Assembly: GCA_041192685.1 (NCBI GenBank)
Contig: JBEEMM010000008.1
Coordinates: forward strand, 1 to 20,182
Length of the DNA stretch: 20,182 bases
Reading direction: 5' to 3'
Origin: TMED14 sp041192685
GTDB lineage: Bacteria > Bacteroidota > Bacteroidia > Flavobacteriales > Schleiferiaceae
A program made the translations under genes and the position numbers. Shown here one piece after another: positions 1-7,161 of the stretch. The number at the start of each line of letters is the position of its first letter. Position 1 is the first letter of the stretch. The notes beneath the pieces were generated by a model. That model was not told the DNA's origin and searched no databases. It was given only the letters and a program-made list of their open reading frames with translations.

Positions 1-1
1 C

Positions 2-274
2 TATGTGTCGCCCTTCATCGGTCGTCTTGACGATATTTCTACCGACGGACTTGGTTTGATCGAAACGATTCGCACCATTTATGACAACTACGGTTTTGAC
101 ACCCAGATCCTAGCAGCCAGCGTGCGCCACTCCATGCACATTATTGAATGCGCTACCATCGGAGCCGACGTAATGACCGGTCCTTTGAGCGTTATCACGG
201 CCCTGCTCAAGCATCCGCTTACCGATAGCGGTCTCGAGAAGTTTTTAGAGGACTACCGCAAGGCCAACTCCTGA
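2..274 (+). CDS. fsa: Transaldolase / fructose-6-phosphate aldolase family protein (C-terminal part)
   Basis: Only the last 90 codons are in the window; the reading frame is open from base 2 and ends at TGA 272-274. The segment YVSPFIGRLDDI followed by SVRHSMHI, GADVMTGP and a C-terminal helix is typical of the small TalC/Fsa transaldolase subfamily (about 215-220 residues when complete). The catalytic lysine lies upstream of the window. The enzyme acts in the cytoplasm in the non-oxidative pentose phosphate pathway, moving a dihydroxyacetone unit, or cleaving fructose 6-phosphate in true Fsa enzymes. Transaldolase and aldolase cannot be told apart from this fragment. The gene runs convergently into menE and overlaps its 3' end by 22 bases. 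Confidence 0.88.
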   Translation, partial: YVSPFIGRLDDISTDGLGLIETIRTIYDNYGFDTQILAASVRHSMHIIECATIGADVMTGPLSVITALLKHPLTDSGLEKFLEDYRKANS

Positions 275-1281
275 GCCGCCCAGCGCGCCAGGGCCTGACG
301 GTCGGGCTTGCCGCTGCTTAGGTAGGGTATTTCGCGCTGCACAATGTGCTTGGGGCGCTGCCAACTCGGCAGCGCTTCCCATTTCTGGTGGACAGTCTTG
401 AGGTCCACGTCCGGCGCTCCCACCCAAACCAGGGACTGACCCCACTCGGAACTCGGCACGCCGACCGCGACGCCCTCGGCACCGCTGGCCGCTTCTACCG
501 TTTCAGGAAAAATCTTTTTGCCGGCGCTGACCACCGCGCCGTCGAGGCGGCCGAGCCACTCGAATTCACTGTTTGACAGCACCTTGGCCGCATCCGTTGT
601 TACTAAGTGTCGAACTCCGCGCGACGGATCGTCAACGACCAAGGCCTCGCCATTTTGGGTAAACCGTACGCCGGGAAGCCCGCGGTAGGTCCGCCCCTTC
701 CCGATCTGGCGCAGGGCCACGTGGGTCAGGGTTTCGGTCATGCCAAAGCCGTGGTAGACCGGGCGGGGCCAGCGGGCCAGCAGCGTTTCAAGTTCCGGGC
801 GCACATCCGCTCCGCCCAGCAGGGTGCAGCGGTAGTCCTTAGGGTTAAAACTGGGGTCCGCCGCGAGCGCTGCCGCCTGCTCGGGGACCAGCGCGACGAA
901 ATCGTAGCGCAGTCCGGAGTGGGTCGCAGGGCGTCGCTCCACCGGCAGCACGTCCAGCCGCAGCCCTGCGATCAGGGCGCGTACCACCATCATAAATCCG
1001 CCGGCCGTGCTGGCCGCCAAGAGCAATGGGCTTCGCTGGCCCTCACTGAGGTCAAAAAAGGCAATTGTGGCGCGGGCACTGGCCTCAATGTGCTTGCGCT
1101 GCAGCACGAGTTCCTTGGGCGCGCCGGTGCTTCCGCTGCTGTGCAGGGTCCAGGAGGAGGCGCCCGAGTTCCACCAATCCACAACGGCTTCCACTTCGCG
1201 GCGGCGTGCGGCGGAACAGGCTGCACTATACTCAATCTCGGCCTTCGGGCTGAAGACTTTGGGCGGACCACCTTGGCTCAC
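253..1281 (-). CDS. menE: o-succinylbenzoate-CoA ligase MenE (short form)
   Basis: An ANL-superfamily adenylating enzyme that activates o-succinylbenzoate to OSB-CoA in menaquinone synthesis. Visible core motifs are the ATP-binding loop SSGSTGAPKE (about residues 48-57), YHGFGMTET (176-184), WLGRLDG with the ribose-binding Asp about 247, and the C-terminal catalytic Lys in SSGKPD (about K325). At 342 residues it lacks roughly 100 N-terminal residues compared with the 450-490-residue enzymes, but all adenylation motifs remain; short forms like this are familiar from Bacteroidota. I chose GTG at 1279-1281 because it gives a 4-base GTGA overlap with the menC stop, as at neighbouring junctions. 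A TTG three codons earlier (1290) is the alternative. It is the last gene of the men operon. Confidence 0.9.
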   Translation of the reverse strand: MSQGGPPKVFSPKAEIEYSAACSAARRREVEAVVDWWNSGASSWTLHSSGSTGAPKELVLQRKHIEASARATIAFFDLSEGQRSPLLLAASTAGGFMMVVRALIAGLRLDVLPVERRPATHSGLRYDFVALVPEQAAALAADPSFNPKDYRCTLLGGADVRPELETLLARWPRPVYHGFGMTETLTHVALRQIGKGRTYRGLPGVRFTQNGEALVVDDPSRGVRHLVTTDAAKVLSNSEFEWLGRLDGAVVSAGKKIFPETVEAASGAEGVAVGVPSSEWGQSLVWVGAPDVDLKTVHQKWEALPSWQRPKHIVQREIPYLSSGKPDRQALARWAAQELALR

Positions 1282-2336
1282 TTCATCCAAAGTTTACCCG
1301 AACGCACCTCAGTGCGCGCAGGGAGGTTGTTGGTGTACAGGGAACCGGTTCCAAAGCCTTGGTAGCCATTTAGCCCCTGCAGCGTCGACGCCCACTGAGC
1401 AATTGCACTGAGCCCCTCGCTTCCTTCGAGAGCCGAGGTAATCCACCAGTTGATGCCCCGAGCCTCGGCGCGACGAATCCAATCTTCACTTGAAACCATG
1501 CCACCCAAAAGACTGGGCTTGAGTACAATGTACTGAGGATTAATGTCGTCGAGTAGGGCGTCCCGCTCCGCGAATTCGTGAAGACCGATAAGGCTTTCGT
1601 CGAGGGCCACCGGCAGGGTTCCGCTCGCCGCGGCCTCCTTAAGTCCAGCACGGTTCGAAGCGGCACAGGGCTGCTCAATGCTGTGCAGCCGGAACGCACT
1701 GAGGGTCTCCATGCGTTCCAAGGCCAGCTCAGTCGACCAGGCGCCGTTGGCGTCCACGCGAAGTTCTAGCGTGCTGTCCAGTCCGCGGTTGTGGCGCAGC
1801 ACGTCGCATTCCGCCTCAAAATCCAGTGCGCCCACCTTCATTTTTAGGCAGCGAAAGCCTTCGGTTAGCCTCGCCTCCGACTGGTCGTGGAGGTAGCAGC
1901 TCGAACCCATCCAGAGCAGGCCGTTGATGGGAATTCCGGCTTCACCGCGGGCAAAGGGCGTATCCGCCAGGCGGGTTCCGTCGCCCCCGCGGCTGCGATC
2001 GGCCCAGCTGCGCAGGGCCTGCTCGGCGGCAAAGACGAAGGACGGCCATTCCCTCCAGGCATAAGCCCAGGCAGGGTCGAGGATTCCGCGCTCAGCCCAG
2101 TCGACCCAGGTGGCTTCACCAAGCCCTTCGAGGGCGCGGCAAAAGGCGTTGAGCTGCGGTTCGTAGTCGGGGCGATCGTCGACCGAAAGGCCGGGCAAGA
2201 GCCCACACTCTCCGCGCCCCCTCAGGCCCTGGGATTCCAGCTCGATGAAGTAGGCGGGCTTGACCTTAAGGGTTCCGCGCGAAGTGCCAGCTGGCGTTTT
2301 AAACGTGTAGGAATGAAACCAGTAGCTCGCCTTCAC
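1278..2336 (-). CDS. menC: o-succinylbenzoate synthase MenC
   Basis: An enolase-superfamily enzyme that dehydrates SHCHC to o-succinylbenzoate. Numbered from the chosen GTG start (352 residues), the catalytic pattern is complete: the KxK motif (LKMKVG, K165 and K167), metal ligands D195 (RVDANG), E221 (IEQP) and D246 (ALDES), the second catalytic Lys K273 (VLKPSLLGG), and the SALEGSEG active-site strand. The GTG at 2334-2336 gives the N terminus MKASYWFHSYTFKTPAGTSR, which resembles flavobacterial MenC proteins as I recall them. A TTG directly abutting the menA stop (2346-2348) would add four residues and cannot be excluded. The gene overlaps menE by 4 bases. Confidence 0.92.
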   Translation of the reverse strand: MKASYWFHSYTFKTPAGTSRGTLKVKPAYFIELESQGLRGRGECGLLPGLSVDDRPDYEPQLNAFCRALEGLGEATWVDWAERGILDPAWAYAWREWPSFVFAAEQALRSWADRSRGGDGTRLADTPFARGEAGIPINGLLWMGSSCYLHDQSEARLTEGFRCLKMKVGALDFEAECDVLRHNRGLDSTLELRVDANGAWSTELALERMETLSAFRLHSIEQPCAASNRAGLKEAAASGTLPVALDESLIGLHEFAERDALLDDINPQYIVLKPSLLGGMVSSEDWIRRAEARGINWWITSALEGSEGLSAIAQWASTLQGLNGYQGFGTGSLYTNNLPARTEVRSGKLWMK

Positions 2337-2348
2337 CGTGTTGCGCAA

Positions 2349-3281
2349 TTAAAACAGGGGCTTGCTGCATTCATTGGCATCAATGAGCAGGCCAATGCCC
2401 ATGAGCAGGGCAAAAAGAACCGTTTGAAGGGCCAGTGGCTTCAGGAGCTTATCGAATTCTGCGGGAGAACGGGCCTTCCAACCCTTCCATGCGGTCTCGG
2501 CCATCAAAGGCAGGGTCGCCGCAAACAAAAAGCTCCGGCTGCAGGTGACGGGCGCCTGCACCAAAACAAAAAGCGTCGCAGCCAGCCATCCCTGAAAGAG
2601 CAGGAGCAGCTGGTAAAGCTTGGCCATGGCCAAACCCATTTTGCACGCAAGGGTGTTTTTGCCTGCTGCTCGGTCGGTCTCGATGTCACGCATGTTGTTA
2701 AGGTTGAGCACTCCAGCCGCAAAAAGCCCGACACTAAGGCCCGGGAGGAGCATTAGCCAGTCCCAGGACTGTGTTTGCAAGAAAAAGGAGCCTGCCACGC
2801 CAACCGGACCAAAGAAAAACAGCACAAAGAGGTCGCCCAAGCCACGGTATCCGTAGGCAAAGCGGCCTAAGGTGTAGCCGCGCGCACTTAAAATCGCTGC
2901 AAATCCCAGCAGCATAAAAAGAATAAAGAAGGCCGGAGAAAGTCCGCGCGTTCCCATCCACGACGTGGCCGCAGTGAGCAGCAGCGCAACGAGGGTAGCG
3001 ATGCTAACCGCTCTGCGCATGCTCGAGGCCGTGATGAGTCCGCTCGCTACCGCTCGCTGCTCGGCGCCCTCTGCTCGGCGGTCGTCTGCACCGCGAAGTC
3101 CGTCGCCCAAATCGTTGGAGAGGTTAGACAAAATTTGGTAGGCCGTGGCGGTCAATGCCGTCAATACCAGAAGCGTCGAATCAAAAAATCCCCGATCCGC
3201 AGCCAAAAGGGTACCCAGCACAATGGTGGCCAAGGCAAGAGGAAGGGTTCGGGGTCTCAGAGCCCCAATCCATGGACTCAT
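2349..3281 (-). CDS. menA: 1,4-dihydroxy-2-naphthoate polyprenyltransferase MenA
   Basis: An integral membrane UbiA-family prenyltransferase that attaches the polyprenyl tail to DHNA, giving demethylmenaquinone. Of its 310 residues most are hydrophobic, forming about eight transmembrane helices. Two Asp-rich motifs for Mg-pyrophosphate binding are visible: NLSNDLGDGLRGADD at about residues 53-67 and NMRDIETDRAAGKNT at about 196-210. The N terminus SPWIGALRPRTLPLALATI is typical of MenA rather than of heme O or ubiquinone transferases. Its ATG overlaps the menB stop as ATGA (3278-3281), which suggests translational coupling. Confidence 0.95.
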   Translation of the reverse strand: MSPWIGALRPRTLPLALATIVLGTLLAADRGFFDSTLLVLTALTATAYQILSNLSNDLGDGLRGADDRRAEGAEQRAVASGLITASSMRRAVSIATLVALLLTAATSWMGTRGLSPAFFILFMLLGFAAILSARGYTLGRFAYGYRGLGDLFVLFFFGPVGVAGSFFLQTQSWDWLMLLPGLSVGLFAAGVLNLNNMRDIETDRAAGKNTLACKMGLAMAKLYQLLLLFQGWLAATLFVLVQAPVTCSRSFLFAATLPLMAETAWKGWKARSPAEFDKLLKPLALQTVLFALLMGIGLLIDANECSKPLF

Positions 3282-4099
3282 GGAAACATTGGAAACTTCC
3301 CAAAGTCGGGATCGCGCTTCTCCAAAAAGGCTTTTTTGCCCTCTTGCGCCTCCTCCATGAGGTAGTACATCAAGGTGGCATCACCGGCAAACTCCATGAG
3401 TCCGCGCTGCCCGTCGAGCTCTGCATTGAGCCCGCGCTTAATCATTCGCAGAGCCATTGGGGAGAGCATCATCATCTGGCGGCACCAGTCTATCACTGTG
3501 GTTTCGAGGTCTTTGAGCGGAACCACTTTGTTCACCATGCCCATGTCGAAGGCCTCTTTGGCAGTGTACTGCTGGCAGAGGAACCAAATTTCGCGTGCCT
3601 TCTTTTGACCCACGTGCCGCGCCAAGTAGCTCGAGCCAAAACCCGCATCAAAACTACCCACCCGCGGACCGGTCTGGCCAAATCGAGCATTGTCTGAAGC
3701 CACCGTGAGGTCGCAAACCACGTGCAGCACATGGCCCCCACCGATTGCGTAGCCGTTGACCATGGCAAGTACCGGCTTGGGAATTTCGCGAATGCGCTTG
3801 TGCAGGTCGAGCACATTCAGGCGCGGAACGCCGTCTTCGCCGACGTAGCCTCCAACCCCTTTGACGTTTTGGTCTCCTCCGCTGCAAAAAGCCTTGTCGC
3901 CTTCGCCCGTGAGAACCACCACGCGGACGTCGCTGCGCTCTCGGCAAATGTCAAAGGCCTCAATCATCTGCGAATTGGTCTCTGGCCTAAAGGCGTTATA
4001 AACCTGCGGACGGTTGATGGTAACCTTGGCTATGCCCTCAAACAATTCAAATTTGATGTCGGAATACTCCTTGATTGGGGTCCAGGCGATGTTTTTCAT
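3278..4099 (-). CDS. menB: 1,4-dihydroxy-2-naphthoyl-CoA synthase MenB
   Basis: A crotonase-family enzyme that closes the ring of OSB-CoA to make DHNA-CoA. The 273-residue protein carries GGDQ (74-77), YAIGGGHVLHVVCDLTVAS (117-135) and QTGPRVGSFDAG (142-153). The Gln142-Thr143-Gly144 triad and Trp172 correspond to the bicarbonate-binding site of the E. coli-type (type I) enzyme, so bicarbonate dependence is predicted; type II enzymes carry Asp at the glycine position. I chose ATG at 4097-4099 (MKNIAWTPIKEYSDI) because the open frame further upstream runs through the end of menD and has no family-like sequence. The gap to the menD stop is 13 bases. Confidence 0.96.
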   Translation of the reverse strand: MKNIAWTPIKEYSDIKFELFEGIAKVTINRPQVYNAFRPETNSQMIEAFDICRERSDVRVVVLTGEGDKAFCSGGDQNVKGVGGYVGEDGVPRLNVLDLHKRIREIPKPVLAMVNGYAIGGGHVLHVVCDLTVASDNARFGQTGPRVGSFDAGFGSSYLARHVGQKKAREIWFLCQQYTAKEAFDMGMVNKVVPLKDLETTVIDWCRQMMMLSPMALRMIKRGLNAELDGQRGLMEFAGDATLMYYLMEEAQEGKKAFLEKRDPDFGKFPMFP

Positions 4100-4112
4100 A
4101 TTGGGATCAAAA

Positions 4113-5696
4113 TTAGGCTCCAAAACGCCCCTTCCAGGCTTTTTCTGAAGCATCCGGGTCGGTAAAAAGTTCCAATACGGTCGCGCCCGAATCACTAATG
4201 AACAAGGGCCAAGCAGCCTCTAATTCATCCAGATTGCTCGCACTTCGGTAGCTAAATCCTTGATTATCTGCGGATGCACCTACGCTTCGTCGGTGGCGAA
4301 AGCCAAAATTGCGGTCCAAGAGTCCGCTTGCCCGGGGACCCTCAATCCATTGAAAAATTTGCCCGCCTTGGTTGTTGACCACGACTACCTTGAGGGCCGG
4401 GAGTGCGTCAAAGGCCAATCCTGCCCCGCCGTCGTATAAAAACGACAATTCTCCGGTGACCAAGATGGTGGGGCGTTGGGATGCCCACATGGCCCCCAAG
4501 GCAGTCGAAGTCACGCCGTCGATGCCGCTAACACCGCGGTTAGCAAAGTGCCGAATGCCCGAGGCAAAGAGGCCCTGACCCCATAAAAAGTTGGCATAGC
4601 GAATTGGCGTAGAGTTGCCCCAATGCAGGTCCCATCCCGAGCTAATTTTTTGGGCGATGGCCCGATGTACCGTCATGTCCTGCCAGCCCTTAGATGCCGA
4701 AGCATTGCGGCGGCGTGGCGCCCAAGGCGAACCCAAGTCGGGTGCCTCGGCAGCCAATACCTTGAGTGCGTCGTAGGGATGGGCATAGCTACGAGACAGA
4801 ACCGACCCAAACAGGTCTGGCAGGGGGTCGCGCGGTCCGATGACCCAATGCCTGCAGCCTTTGAGCATGGTCTTGGCATTTTTAGCCACCCAAGCGCCTC
4901 CAATGCTCACCACCGCATCGAGGTCAGGAAGACCCAATTCCAGAGTGTCTTCGAGCTGCTCGGCCGCGTCGCTGGGCAATTGGCTAAGGGGCTCCGCCGC
5001 AATCATCCAACCCTTGTGAGCCAGTTCACGCACCGCGGGTTCGGGATCGCCCCAGGACGGGTTCCACTGACCGACCACCAGCAAAGGGCGCCTGGCGTGG
5101 TGCGCAAAATCGGGGAGCTCAAGGTTCAAGGGCTCGACAGCCAAGGGTTGATCGCCTAAGGGCCCAGCAGACAGAGGCGCGATGGCTTCATAGAGCGGCT
5201 CAGCCATCGGGACGTTCAAGTGAACCGGCCCAAACCGAAGCGAGTCTAGAGCCTGATCTACCACTGCAGCATTCCATTCTAAAGTCTGGTCCAGGTTAAG
5301 TAGGCCTTTACCGACAAGGTGGTCGTCAAAAATCCGCTCTTGGCGAATGCTCTGCCCCTGACCGTTGTCGATTAAAGCAGCCGGCCGGTCAGCCGTAACA
5401 ACGAGCAGCGCAACCTGCTGGTAGAAATCTTCTGCAACCGCTGGCGCAAAATTCAGGGCCGCCGTACCGCTGGTGCATACCGCAAAAGCAGGCTTGCCCG
5501 TGGCAATCGCGGCTCCGAGGGCCCAATGCGCAGCACTGCGCTCGTCGAGCAGGACCTGGTTTGGAGCCTCAAGCTCCCTAAAGGCTAAGACTAAGGGCGC
5601 GCAACGGCTGCCTGGCGAGGCAACCCAGCCAGCCCAATCAAGGCGGGCAAAGCGATCGCGGAGCATTCCCGCTATTTGGGCAGAAGTGATTTTCAC
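4113..5696 (-). CDS. menD: SEPHCHC synthase MenD (thiamine-diphosphate enzyme)
   Basis: Condenses isochorismate with 2-oxoglutarate to form SEPHCHC, the first committed step of menaquinone synthesis. The 527 residues show the pyrimidine-binding half with SPGSRCAPL (28-36), DERSAAHWALG with the cofactor-activating Glu52, and CTSGTAALNFAPAVAED (74-90). The diphosphate-binding half has NRGVSGIDGVTSTALG (386-401) and VVNNQGGQIF (439-448, N442 aligning with the Mg-binding Asn). Oddly, the Mg-binding Asp of the usual GDLS motif is Glu416 here (GELSFLYD, codon GAA at 4449-4451), a conservative change at a key residue. The start is GTG (5694-5696) in a GTGA overlap with the menF stop. Confidence 0.95.
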   Translation of the reverse strand: MKITSAQIAGMLRDRFARLDWAGWVASPGSRCAPLVLAFRELEAPNQVLLDERSAAHWALGAAIATGKPAFAVCTSGTAALNFAPAVAEDFYQQVALLVVTADRPAALIDNGQGQSIRQERIFDDHLVGKGLLNLDQTLEWNAAVVDQALDSLRFGPVHLNVPMAEPLYEAIAPLSAGPLGDQPLAVEPLNLELPDFAHHARRPLLVVGQWNPSWGDPEPAVRELAHKGWMIAAEPLSQLPSDAAEQLEDTLELGLPDLDAVVSIGGAWVAKNAKTMLKGCRHWVIGPRDPLPDLFGSVLSRSYAHPYDALKVLAAEAPDLGSPWAPRRRNASASKGWQDMTVHRAIAQKISSGWDLHWGNSTPIRYANFLWGQGLFASGIRHFANRGVSGIDGVTSTALGAMWASQRPTILVTGELSFLYDGGAGLAFDALPALKVVVVNNQGGQIFQWIEGPRASGLLDRNFGFRHRRSVGASADNQGFSYRSASNLDELEAAWPLFISDSGATVLELFTDPDASEKAWKGRFGA

Positions 5697-6670
5697 CCGA
5701 TTAGAACGCTTTCGAGCGTGCGAAGTTTTTGCTCGGTTTCAACCCACTCTCCTTCGGGGTCTGACTTGGCGGTAATTCCGCCGCCGGCATAGCCAAGAAG
5801 TCCGTCGGAACCCCATTCTACGCAGCGCAAGGTGACATAAAAAACAGACCGTTCTGGGCCTGACCAACCAAAATAGCCCGAATAATTACGACGGTTGTAG
5901 CCCCCATGAAGGCGAATGAAGGCCTGCGACTGAGCCCGCGGAAGGCCGCCCACCGCAGGAGTTGGGTGCAGGGCCAATGCGACTTCCCAAGCACTAATGG
6001 TCGAATGGACTCCGGTAATGTGGCTGCACAAATGCTCTACGGGGCCTGCCTGCAGTATCGTGGGTCCATCGATTTCGAGGGACTGCAGCCCAAGCGCTTG
6101 AAGCATTTGAACGATGTCTTTGGTGACCACGTGCTGTTCCTCCCGCTCCTTGAGGCCCCAAACGCCTTTACTGCCGAGCAGACGGGTGCCAGCCAGAGAC
6201 ATGGTTCGCACAACCTGGCCCTGAACCTCGGTCAGGCACTCTGGGGTTGCTCCCATCCAAATGCTTTCTCCCGGGGCACGGAGCAAAAAAACAGTGGCCC
6301 TTGGGTAGGCCTCAGAGAGGCGCTCAAAGGCCTCGAGGGGCTGCACCGAACTGCTTGGGTAGGCCCGAGTTCGAGACAAGACAACCTTCTCCACCACGCC
6401 GTCTAAGCAGGCCTGACGCGCCTGCTCGACAAGATTCCGATAGTCTTCTTCGCTGTGTGAGTCCTGTGGATCAATCGCAGGCAGCGCACTGTGCTCTAGA
6501 GCCCCAGCGGTCCAATGGCGAGCCTCTGCCCCCTCTCCCCGAGGAATGGCTTCAAACCGTTGCAGAAGTCCGCTAAACTGGGCAATGCCAAAGTTGCCGC
6601 TTTCTGAGGGTCGGAGTTCCCAAGCCTTTGGCACCGAGCCAGACTCGCGAATCAAGGCTAGCCCGATCAC
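5693..6670 (-). CDS. menF: Isochorismate synthase MenF (chorismate-binding enzyme)
   Basis: Isomerises chorismate to isochorismate and feeds MenD, which is encoded immediately downstream. The 325-residue protein is essentially the chorismate-binding domain with a short N-terminal extension. Motifs are EKVVLSR (general-base Lys95, equivalent to EntC K147), GATPE (general-acid Glu144, equivalent to EntC E197), MSLAGTR, EEQHVVTKDI, HPTPAVGGLP, RRNYSGYFGW and the Mg-binding AGGGITAKSDPEGEWVETE near the C terminus. The Lys general base and the men operon context favour isochorismate synthase over anthranilate or aminodeoxychorismate synthase. The start is GTG (6668-6670) in a GTGA overlap with the thioesterase stop. 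Confidence 0.93.
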   Translation of the reverse strand: MIGLALIRESGSVPKAWELRPSESGNFGIAQFSGLLQRFEAIPRGEGAEARHWTAGALEHSALPAIDPQDSHSEEDYRNLVEQARQACLDGVVEKVVLSRTRAYPSSSVQPLEAFERLSEAYPRATVFLLRAPGESIWMGATPECLTEVQGQVVRTMSLAGTRLLGSKGVWGLKEREEQHVVTKDIVQMLQALGLQSLEIDGPTILQAGPVEHLCSHITGVHSTISAWEVALALHPTPAVGGLPRAQSQAFIRLHGGYNRRNYSGYFGWSGPERSVFYVTLRCVEWGSDGLLGYAGGGITAKSDPEGEWVETEQKLRTLESVLIG

Positions 6671-7101
6671 TCGTGCTGCTTGTGCACCCGCGGCACAATC
6701 GCGTTGGTCATTTTTACAAACGAAACAAGCTTGCCGCCGTCGTCCACCACCCGAATTTCAAGCACGTGCGTACTGCGTCCGCGGTGCAAAAAAGTGGCTG
6801 TTCCGTGCACAAACCCGCTTCGTGCACTGCGCACGTGGTTAGCCGCTATCTCGAGTCCAACGGCTACAAAATTCTGCGGATCCTCTAAAAAAATCTGCGA
6901 TGCTGCACTGCCCGCAGTCTCCGCCAGAGCCACCGTAGCTCCGCCGTGCAGCAGTCCGAGGGGCTGCATGTGCCCGGGAGTTACGGGCATACGGACGGTC
7001 AGTGAGGACTCGGTCATGGCCATGTATTCGATCCCGAGAGTCTGCATCAAAGTACCCTCGCGGCGGCGGTTCAGTTCAGCCAAAATTTCAGTGTGCGTCA
7101 T
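6667..7101 (-). CDS. Hotdog-fold thioesterase, probable DHNA-CoA hydrolase
   Basis: A 144-residue single-domain hotdog protein of the PaaI/YdiI type. The segment QPLGLLHGGATVALAETAGS (46-65) holds the catalytic set Gln46, His52 and Glu61, aligning with Gln48, His54 and Glu63 of E. coli YdiI/MenI; GLEIAANHVRSAR (82-94) is also shared with that enzyme. As first gene of the menaquinone operon it very likely hydrolyses 1,4-dihydroxy-2-naphthoyl-CoA to DHNA before prenylation by MenA. The operon context supports menI function, but PaaI-type enzymes on other aryl-CoA substrates look similar. The ATG at 7099-7101 faces the 60-base divergent promoter region shared with thrS. Confidence 0.88.
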   Translation of the reverse strand: MTHTEILAELNRRREGTLMQTLGIEYMAMTESSLTVRMPVTPGHMQPLGLLHGGATVALAETAGSAASQIFLEDPQNFVAVGLEIAANHVRSARSGFVHGTATFLHRGRSTHVLEIRVVDDGGKLVSFVKMTNAIVPRVHKQHE

Positions 7102-7107
7102 GGCCCG

Positions 7108-7115
7108 TAAAGATA
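7108..7115 (-). promoter_or_regulatory. Putative -7 box of the men operon promoter
   Basis: On the minus strand the bases read TATCTTTA, matching the Bacteroidota -7 consensus TAnnTTTG at all but the last position. Only six bases separate it from the thioesterase ATG, so transcripts would be leaderless or nearly so. I saw no clear -33 TTG element. Confidence 0.4.
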
Positions 7116-7126
7116 GGCACCGACTA

Positions 7127-7134
7127 TACCTTTG
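7127..7134 (+). promoter_or_regulatory. Putative -7 box of the thrS-infC-rpmI-rplT promoter
   Basis: TACCTTTG is an exact match to the Bacteroidota -7 consensus TAnnTTTG. It lies 27 bases before the thrS ATG, so transcription would start around 7139-7141 with a short leader of about 20 bases. It sits back to back with the men operon box, 11 bases away. Confidence 0.55.
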
Positions 7135-7161
7135 CCTCTTAACTTCAGTCGTAGCGAAGCA

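Noticed and set aside
607..1365. Long plus-strand open frame (about 250 codons) opposite menE/menC
   Set aside because: Antisense to clearly recognised genes, with no recognisable domain; long antisense frames are expected in GC-rich coding DNA.
1887..2756. Plus-strand open frame of about 290 codons opposite menC and menA
   Set aside because: Shadow of two conserved genes on the other strand; composition is arbitrary and no start signal was seen.
4100..4195. Extended menB N terminus reaching into menD
   Set aside because: The added 32 residues are out-of-frame menD sequence; the conserved MenB N terminus starts at the ATG at 4097-4099.
7132..7161. Upstream TTG start for thrS
   Set aside because: It falls inside the predicted -7 box region, and the TGS domain starts cleanly at ATG 7162.
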